Shown piece after piece: positions 1 through 3,394 of a DNA stretch of 6,314 nt. The position numbers and the translations under genes are program-made. The DNA is from Christensenellaceae bacterium. GTDB taxonomy: Bacteria; Bacillota; Clostridia; Christensenellales; DTU072. The notes beneath the pieces were generated by a model. That model saw nothing but the letters and a program-made list of their open reading frames with translations. It was not told the DNA's origin and did not search any database. The stretch covers positions 1 to 6,314 of the forward strand of contig JAISKW010000073.1 of assembly GCA_031260775.1 (NCBI GenBank), given 5' to 3'. Every line of letters starts with the position of its first letter. Within the stretch, counting starts at the first letter, position 1.

Positions 1-4
1 CGCG

Positions 5-33
5 GCACGCTTCGCGTTGCATGCCCTTCGGGC
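5..33. repeat. Two small adjacent GC-rich hairpins
   Basis: GCACGC-TTC-GCGTTGC (5-20, one bulged T) and GCCC-TTC-GGGC (23-33) stand side by side, both with TTC loops. They are too close to the window edge to judge whether they belong to a gene end or to a longer intergenic repeat. The flanking sequence to position 54 shows no gene. Confidence 0.4.
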
Positions 34-53
34 GCGCGCTCACTATTAAAGCA

Positions 54-82
54 AGGGGAGAGGACATCCTGTCCTCCCCCTT
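54..82. repeat. Hairpin with GAGGACA/TGTCCTC stem
   Basis: Positions 54-66 pair with 70-82 around a TCC loop: a perfect 7-bp inner stem, one A-C mismatch, then a GGGG/CCCC-type base closed by a G-T wobble and an A-T pair. Neither strand has a good T-tract after it. Its GGGGAG base resembles the hairpin at 252-293, so it may belong to the same kind of intergenic element. Confidence 0.5.
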
Positions 83-107
83 AGCATCCCTCTCCCTTTC
101 ATATTGT

Positions 108-143
108 GTTTCCCACTCCCCGAAAGAATCCACAAAAACAAAA
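108..143 (+). repeat. Diverged direct repeat, copy A
   Basis: This segment resembles 281-318. The core CTCCCCG..AAGAA..CAC (116-133) matches 288-305 at 15 of 18 positions, and similarity extends to a GTT(T)CCC lead-in and an A-rich tail. On the minus strand it lies directly after the terminator hairpin and contributes that terminator's T-rich tail. Confidence 0.45.
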
Positions 144-172
144 GGAAAAGGGCGCAATAGTACGCGCCCTTT
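128..172 (-). terminator. Intrinsic terminator for the pgk transcript
   Basis: A perfect 9-bp stem, AAAGGGCGC (147-155) with GCGCCCTTT (164-172), has an 8-nt loop. On the minus strand it is followed by a T-rich tract broken by a few other bases (146 down to about 131). This is the best terminator in the window and ends the pgk transcription unit about 150 nt after the stop. The plus-strand side has a weaker tail (TTTGTGT). Confidence 0.75.
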
Positions 173-239
173 GTGTATTACAAAAAAAATCCGTTTTAAT
201 TTCTTTTCGGAAAACATTCCCCCGAAACAGTTTTTCAAA

Positions 240-260
240 GGGGAGGGGTTCGGGGAGGGG
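240..260 (+). other. Four-tract G-quadruplex motif
   Basis: The plus strand has four runs of exactly four G (240-243, 245-248, 252-255, 257-260) with loops A, TTC and A. This fits the canonical intramolecular quadruplex rule with four tetrads and very short loops. The G-rich strand is the template strand for pgk transcription, and the pgk transcript carries the C-rich complement. The last two runs are also the left arm of the hairpin at 252-293. Confidence 0.65.
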
Positions 261-293
261 AATCGCTTTTCTAAAAAAGCGTTCCCCCTCCCC
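252..293. repeat. Large bulged hairpin just downstream of pgk
   Basis: Arms 252-270 and 275-293 pair over 18 base pairs with two single-base bulges (T263, C288) and a CTAA loop. The stem runs from a GGGGAGGGG/CCCCTCCCC-type base to CGCTTTT/AAAAGCG at the tip. It begins 28 nt after the pgk stop. No T-tract follows on the minus strand, so it is not a standard terminator. It could protect the pgk mRNA 3' end or be part of a dispersed intergenic repeat. Confidence 0.7.
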
Positions 294-318
294 GGAAGAA
301 CTCACATTAAAAAACAAA
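281..318 (+). repeat. Diverged direct repeat, copy B
   Basis: Second copy of the element at 108-143, here containing the right arm of the large hairpin and ending just short of the pgk stop codon. The shared order is GTT, C-run, CTCCCCG, AAGAA, CAC, A-rich. Two copies in a 320-nt non-coding stretch suggest a repeat family in this genome. Confidence 0.45.
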
Positions 319-321
319 CAC

Positions 322-1572
322 CTATTTATTATCTAAGCACTCAACGCCGGGAAGGAGTTTGCCTTCTAAGAATTCGAGGGACGCGCCGCCGCCGGTGGAG
401 ATGTGCGACATTTTGTCGGCATAGCCAAGGATAGCCACAGCTGCCGCCGAGTCACCGCCGCCGATGATAGTGATGGCGTTGCTTTCCGAAAGGGCTTTAG
501 CCACGGCTTTAGTGCCGCCGGCGAACTTTTCGAACTCGAAAACGCCCATAGGCCCGTTCCAAACGACCGTACCCGCCGAGGCAACCGCGTCGCCGAACAG
601 TTTTTGTGTTGCGGGGCCGATGTCTAAGCCTTGCCAACCGTCGGGGATGTCGCCCGCAACAATTTGAGTGGCCGCGTCCTCAGCGAACTTGTCCGCAATG
701 ATGTTGTCGATAGGTAAAAGGAGCTTAACGCCCTTAGCCGCGGCTTTTTCAAGAAGCTCGCTTGCGAGAGAGACCTTGTCTAATTCGCACTTCGAACCGC
801 CGACTTTAATGCCCTGTGCCGCCTTGAAGGTGTACGCCATCGCGCCGCCGATGATAAGGGTGTCTACCTTGCTTAAGAGGTTTTCGATAACGCCGATTTT
901 GTCCGAAACCTTTGCGCCGCCTAAAATAGCGACTAACGGACGAACGGGGGTTTCAACCGCATTGCCTAAGAATTGAAGTTCCTTGTCGATAAGAAGACCC
1001 GCAACCTTGTCGCCCTTTACAAGCCCTAACTCTGCAATTTTAGCGGTGGAGGCGTGCGAACGGTGAGCCGTACCGAAAGCGTCGTTGACGTAAATGTCGC
1101 AGAATTTCGCAAGCTCGGCGCAGAAAAGCTTTTGTTTAGCCTTGATTTCTTTTTTTGCGGCGTCTTTAGCCTCGCCCTCTAAGGACTTGCTGACCGCGGC
1201 TTCTTCTTCGGGAGCGAAGCGGAGGTTCTCTAATAAGACAGCCTCGCCGTCTTTAAGAGCGGCAACCTTGGCTTGAGCGTCCGCGCCGATGATGTCGGTA
1301 GCGAAGGTGAATTTCCCCGGGAGCAGTTGAGCGAGACGGTCGGCAACGGGCTTTAAGGAGAACTCTAAGTTCCATTTACCGTCGGGGCGACCGAGATGCG
1401 AGCAAAGAACCACCTTTGCGCCTTTGTCGAGCAAATACTTGATTGTGGGTAACGCGCCCTGAATGCGGTTTTCGTCGGTGATAACCGTGCCCTTGAGCGG
1501 TACGTTGAAATCTACGCGAACGAGGCATTTTTTGCCTTTGACGTCAATGTCTTTAATAGTTTTCTTGTTCAT
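322..1572 (-). CDS. pgk: Phosphoglycerate kinase
   Basis: PGK is the cytoplasmic glycolytic enzyme that transfers phosphate from 1,3-bisphosphoglycerate to ADP, giving 3-phosphoglycerate and ATP. The 416-residue protein is complete. Visible landmarks are the signature VRVDFNVPL (18-26), SHLGRP (59-64), ENLRF (115-119), [13 protein letters not shown] (163-175), the nucleotide-domain GGAKVSDKI (218-226), WNGPMGVFE (338-346), GGGDSAAA (371-378) and [18 protein letters not shown] (392-409). Between ENLRF and DAFGTAHR lie 44 residues, against about 24 in the E. coli enzyme; the extra part (about 125-150) is rich in Lys, Glu and Ala. The ATG is preceded by AAGG at 7 nt. It lies 119 nt after bioY, with no strong promoter or terminator between them, so its own promoter was not located. 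A clear terminator lies downstream. The identification is secure. Confidence 0.98.
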   Translation of the reverse strand: MNKKTIKDIDVKGKKCLVRVDFNVPLKGTVITDENRIQGALPTIKYLLDKGAKVVLCSHLGRPDGKWNLEFSLKPVADRLAQLLPGKFTFATDIIGADAQAKVAALKDGEAVLLENLRFAPEEEAAVSKSLEGEAKDAAKKEIKAKQKLFCAELAKFCDIYVNDAFGTAHRSHASTAKIAELGLVKGDKVAGLLIDKELQFLGNAVETPVRPLVAILGGAKVSDKIGVIENLLSKVDTLIIGGAMAYTFKAAQGIKVGGSKCELDKVSLASELLEKAAAKGVKLLLPIDNIIADKFAEDAATQIVAGDIPDGWQGLDIGPATQKLFGDAVASAGTVVWNGPMGVFEFEKFAGGTKAVAKALSESNAITIIGGGDSAAAVAILGYADKMSHISTGGGASLEFLEGKLLPGVECLDNK

Positions 1573-1579
1573 ATTTATA

Positions 1580-1583
1580 CCTT
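1580..1583 (-). promoter_or_regulatory. pgk ribosome binding site (AAGG)
   Basis: The minus strand reads AAGG seven nucleotides before the pgk ATG, the only recognisable Shine-Dalgarno-like site among the three gene starts in the window. It supports the chosen pgk start. Confidence 0.55.
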
Positions 1584-1614
1584 AATTTTATTATGTACAA
1601 GGCTATTAGGCAAA

Positions 1615-1643
1615 TTTTCCTCTTAAAAAGCGGGAGAGGAAAA
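1615..1643. repeat. AT-rich inverted repeat between bioY and pgk
   Basis: Arms TTTTCCTCT (1615-1623) and AGAGGAAAA (1635-1643) form a perfect 9-bp stem with an 11-nt loop. On the minus strand only TTT follows, so at best this is a weak terminator after bioY. The right arm belongs to an unbroken purine run on the plus strand (1632-1653). The rest of this 119-nt gap holds no gene and no convincing promoter. Confidence 0.3.
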
Positions 1644-1691
1644 AGGAAAGAGATATAGGACAGTACAAACTGATATATATGTATGCCCGTT

Positions 1692-2282
1692 TTATGCGTT
1701 AACTACATTGTGCGCGAGCAGTGCCGGGCGAAGCTTTACGGCGGCGAAGGCGGCGAGTGTTACTAACGCGGCATCCTTTGGAATTGTAGAAACGATAAGC
1801 GCGGTCAGTGCGGCTTGCGCGAAGGGGACGTCCATATAAACGTCCTTTATCATAAAAAGGTACGGTATGCCGATGAGATTAACAATTGTCAGATTAAGTA
1901 AAGCGAGACCTATTAAAACGGGGAAAGCGGTTGCGCTTTTTTGCATAAAAGGCTTCTTTTTGTACAAGTATTCAACTATGAGAGAGGTGACGAGCCCGGC
2001 AAAGATAAAGCCTAAAACGTATCCGAAGGACGGAGCAATCGCATAAGCAAAGCCGCCGCCCGTCGCGAATACCGGTATGCCGACGAGCCCCATAAGCGTA
2101 TATACGATAAGTCCTATTACGGTACGCTTAACTCCGAGAATAAGGCTCCCTAAGCACGCAAATGCGAGCTGAAAGGTTATTACAACAATGGGCGTCGGGA
2201 TTGATATTTTTGCCCCGATTGTCATCAATGCTACAAAAACACCTGTGTAGGTAATATCGAAAATTGTTAAAAACTTTTTCAT
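1692..2282 (-). CDS. bioY: Biotin transporter BioY (ECF S-component)
   Basis: BioY is the membrane substrate-binding subunit that captures biotin and works alone or with the ECF module (EcfA, EcfA', EcfT), which is not in this window. The 196-residue protein has about six hydrophobic segments (roughly 9-28, 32-52, 54-75, 80-107, 117-140, 155-184). The family core YTLMGLVGIPVFATGGGFAY (61-80), followed by APSFGYVLGF (83-92), is clear. The C-terminal family motif, usually IPGDxxK, reads IPKDAAL here (167-173): the aspartate is kept, the lysine three residues later is absent, and a lysine precedes the aspartate. The ATG start gives a normal N-terminus, but no Shine-Dalgarno sequence precedes it. 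Its place directly after birA, behind a BirA operator, supports biotin as the substrate. Co-transcription with birA is inferred from the 61-nt gap. Confidence 0.93.
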   Translation of the reverse strand: MKKFLTIFDITYTGVFVALMTIGAKISIPTPIVVITFQLAFACLGSLILGVKRTVIGLIVYTLMGLVGIPVFATGGGFAYAIAPSFGYVLGFIFAGLVTSLIVEYLYKKKPFMQKSATAFPVLIGLALLNLTIVNLIGIPYLFMIKDVYMDVPFAQAALTALIVSTIPKDAALVTLAAFAAVKLRPALLAHNVVNA

Positions 2283-2295
2283 TTGCTTTGTGAGC

Positions 2296-2336
2296 GGACA
2301 GCCGCGCGGCGAAACAAAATCACACGCTGATTGTCC
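2296..2336. repeat. GC-rich palindrome and weak stem in the birA-bioY gap
   Basis: The 61-nt gap contains a perfect 10-bp palindrome, GCCGCGCGGC, at 2301-2310. Outer arms GGACA (2296-2300) and TGTCC (2332-2336) could pair around it. There is no T-tract on either strand after it, so it does not look like an intrinsic terminator and does not exclude co-transcription of birA and bioY. A leader hairpin affecting bioY translation is possible but unsupported. Confidence 0.35.
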
Positions 2337-2343
2337 ATACCCG

Positions 2344-3330
2344 TTATTTCAATAAATTGATGCTGATTTCGCCGGAATTCAGAGTTAATAAGCCGCCGTC
2401 CGTTTCGACAATCAGACCGCCGCGGTCGTCGATATCGACGGCTTTTCCGCTTAATTGCGTACCGTTTTGAGTGAAAGTTACGGTCTTTCCCAAAACGAGC
2501 GAAAAGCGTTTATACTCCGCAATATCCGTTTGGAAGTTCCCGTTCGAAACGTGCGAAAGAAGGTCCGTAACGACGCTTGCGCAAAGCGCGTTTGCAGAGC
2601 ATGTCGGCGTTTCGCCGCGTGGAAAAATGCTTGCCGCGATGTTCTTTAGCTCGTACGGGAAGCCGTTTTGCGGCTCGCAATAGTTTATTCCGACGCCTAT
2701 TATTACCGAGAGGAGGCTGCCCGTTTCCAAATCGGTTACGCCCTCGGTGAGGATTCCGCAAATTTTTTTTCCGTGTAAAAACACGTCGTTTACCCATTTA
2801 ATCTGCGGAGAGTACGGCGTAAGTTTTGCAAGGCTGCGGCAAACCGAAAGCGAGACGGCGGTTGTAATAAGCCCGGGGCTTTGCGCCTTTAACCCGTCGG
2901 GTAAAATAAGGGAGAAGTACAAACCGCCCTTCGGCGACGTGAATTCGCGCCCCAAACGCCCTCTCCCTCCGGTTTGTTCCTCCGAAACGATAAGCGTAAC
3001 GTTGCTTTCGCCGCTTGCGATGAGTTGTTTTGCAAAGGTGTTTGTCGAGCCTACGGACTTTAATACGATTGCGTGCTTTAACGCCGCGCATCCGCCTAAC
3101 TTGCTTATTTCCGCAAGAATCCCCTCGTTTGAAATTACGTTAGACGCCGGCGTGAGCTTGTAGCCTTGATTAGGCACCGAATCGATAATATGCCCTTCCC
3201 GGACAAGCGACTTAACCGCTTTCCACACTGCGGTACGCGAAACGGAGAGCTGTCCGGCAAGAAATTCGCCCGAAATAAAGCTCCCTTTAGCCTCCTCTAA
3301 CTTGTTCAGAACGTTGCTTTTTAGCCCCAC
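2344..3330 (-). CDS. birA: Bifunctional biotin--[acetyl-CoA-carboxylase] ligase / biotin repressor BirA
   Basis: This cytoplasmic enzyme makes biotinyl-5'-AMP and transfers biotin to the carrier lysine of biotin-dependent carboxylases; in excess it acts as a repressor. The 328-residue length is typical of the two-function class. Residues about 1-60 are a winged helix-turn-helix (recognition region near LSVSRTAVWKAVKSL, 28-42). The catalytic domain shows VGSTN (93-97), the ATP/biotin loop GGRGRLGR (121-128), KWVND (178-182, the family's KWPND, with the biotin-contacting lysine) and GVGINY (212-217). The C-terminal SH3-like domain runs from about 275 to the end. The start is GTG, chosen because it aligns the HTH; the nearby ATG is out of frame. 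No Shine-Dalgarno sequence is visible. It precedes bioY by 61 nt and follows a BirA-type operator, so autoregulation is likely. The identification is secure. Confidence 0.96.
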   Translation of the reverse strand: MGLKSNVLNKLEEAKGSFISGEFLAGQLSVSRTAVWKAVKSLVREGHIIDSVPNQGYKLTPASNVISNEGILAEISKLGGCAALKHAIVLKSVGSTNTFAKQLIASGESNVTLIVSEEQTGGRGRLGREFTSPKGGLYFSLILPDGLKAQSPGLITTAVSLSVCRSLAKLTPYSPQIKWVNDVFLHGKKICGILTEGVTDLETGSLLSVIIGVGINYCEPQNGFPYELKNIAASIFPRGETPTCSANALCASVVTDLLSHVSNGNFQTDIAEYKRFSLVLGKTVTFTQNGTQLSGKAVDIDDRGGLIVETDGGLLTLNSGEISINLLK

Positions 3331-3338
3331 ATAAAAAG

Positions 3339-3364
3339 TTTATATTCTTATTGTGGATTGTCAA
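3339..3364 (-). promoter_or_regulatory. Alternative birA promoter using an operator half-site as -35
   Basis: On the minus strand, operator half-site 1 contains a perfect TTGACA (3364-3359), followed after 14 nt by TATAAA (3344-3339). The spacer is shorter than the usual 16-18 nt, which is the main weakness. Initiation about 7 nt further on would leave almost no leader before the GTG at 3330, consistent with the absence of a Shine-Dalgarno sequence there. The second half-site also contains TTGACA (3376-3371) but has no good -10 at 16-18 nt. Confidence 0.3.
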
Positions 3365-3390
3365 CCTAATTGTCAACCTTGGTTGACAAT
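3357..3390. promoter_or_regulatory. Probable BirA operator with three half-sites
   Basis: ATTGTCAACC occurs at 3357-3366 and again at 3369-3378, and its complement GGTTGACAAT at 3381-3390. The outer pair is separated by 14 nt. This agrees with the BirA box known from comparative work, TTGTAAACC-N14/15-GGTTTACAA, and with the TTGTTAACC-type half-sites of Bacilli. It lies directly before birA-bioY, which is the expected target. The middle copy lies inside the normally free spacer and forms a second, tighter palindrome with the third copy (11-bp arms, 2-nt centre, 3368-3391). Expected role: biotinyl-AMP-charged BirA dimers bind here and repress birA-bioY. The operator call is strong; the use of the third half-site is unknown. 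Confidence 0.85.
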
Positions 3391-3394
3391 TATA
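3389..3394 (-). promoter_or_regulatory. Candidate -10 box (TATAAT) for birA-bioY, overlapping the operator edge
   Basis: The minus strand reads TATAAT exactly at this place. Transcription would begin within the operator, so bound BirA would block it, and the birA leader would be about 50 nt. No good -35 hexamer is found 15-19 nt upstream; the best matches are about 3 of 6. The box also overlaps the stop codon of the upstream surface-protein gene. An alternative promoter is listed separately. Confidence 0.4.

Larger units (their letters stand above)
1..321. other. Gene-free, structure-rich region downstream of pgk
   Basis: Open frames here are low-complexity and start without ribosome binding sites, and one runs antisense into pgk; none resembles a protein. 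The content is the terminator at 128-172, the large hairpin at 252-293, the G-quadruplex motif at 240-260, the repeat pair 108-143/281-318 and the small hairpins at 5-82. The remaining part (about 173-239) is AT-rich, with a possible 6-bp TTTCGG/CCGAAA stem. Confidence 0.7.

Noticed and set aside
252..293. The large hairpin as the pgk intrinsic terminator.
   Set aside because: No T-rich tract follows it on the minus strand; the hairpin at 147-172 with its T-rich tail is the better candidate.
1..321. A tRNA, CRISPR array or small structured RNA gene in the 3' region.
   Set aside because: No cloverleaf, no regularly spaced repeats with unique spacers, and no known RNA signature; the two repeat copies are diverged and carry no spacer pattern.
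21..434. Plus-strand open frame of 137 residues across the 3' flank and the end of pgk.
   Set aside because: No ribosome binding site, composition set by repeats and hairpins, and its end is antisense to the well-supported pgk.
1585..1613. Possible pgk promoter on the minus strand: TTGCCT (1613-1608), 17-nt spacer, TAAAAT (1590-1585).
   Set aside because: Initiation about 7 nt after this -10 would start near 1578 and leave out the AAGG ribosome binding site at 1583-1580. The hexamers probably match by chance in AT-rich sequence.
2283..2343. A biotin or other riboswitch upstream of bioY.
   Set aside because: The gap is only 61 nt, too short for a known riboswitch plus an expression platform, and the upstream BirA operator already explains biotin control.
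2747..3163. Plus-strand open frame of 138 residues opposite birA.
   Set aside because: It mirrors the conserved birA catalytic region, has no recognisable protein features and no start signal.
3368..3391. The 11-bp-arm palindrome as a terminator for the surface-protein gene.
   Set aside because: The loop would be only 2 nt and no T-tract follows on the minus strand; the operator reading fits better.
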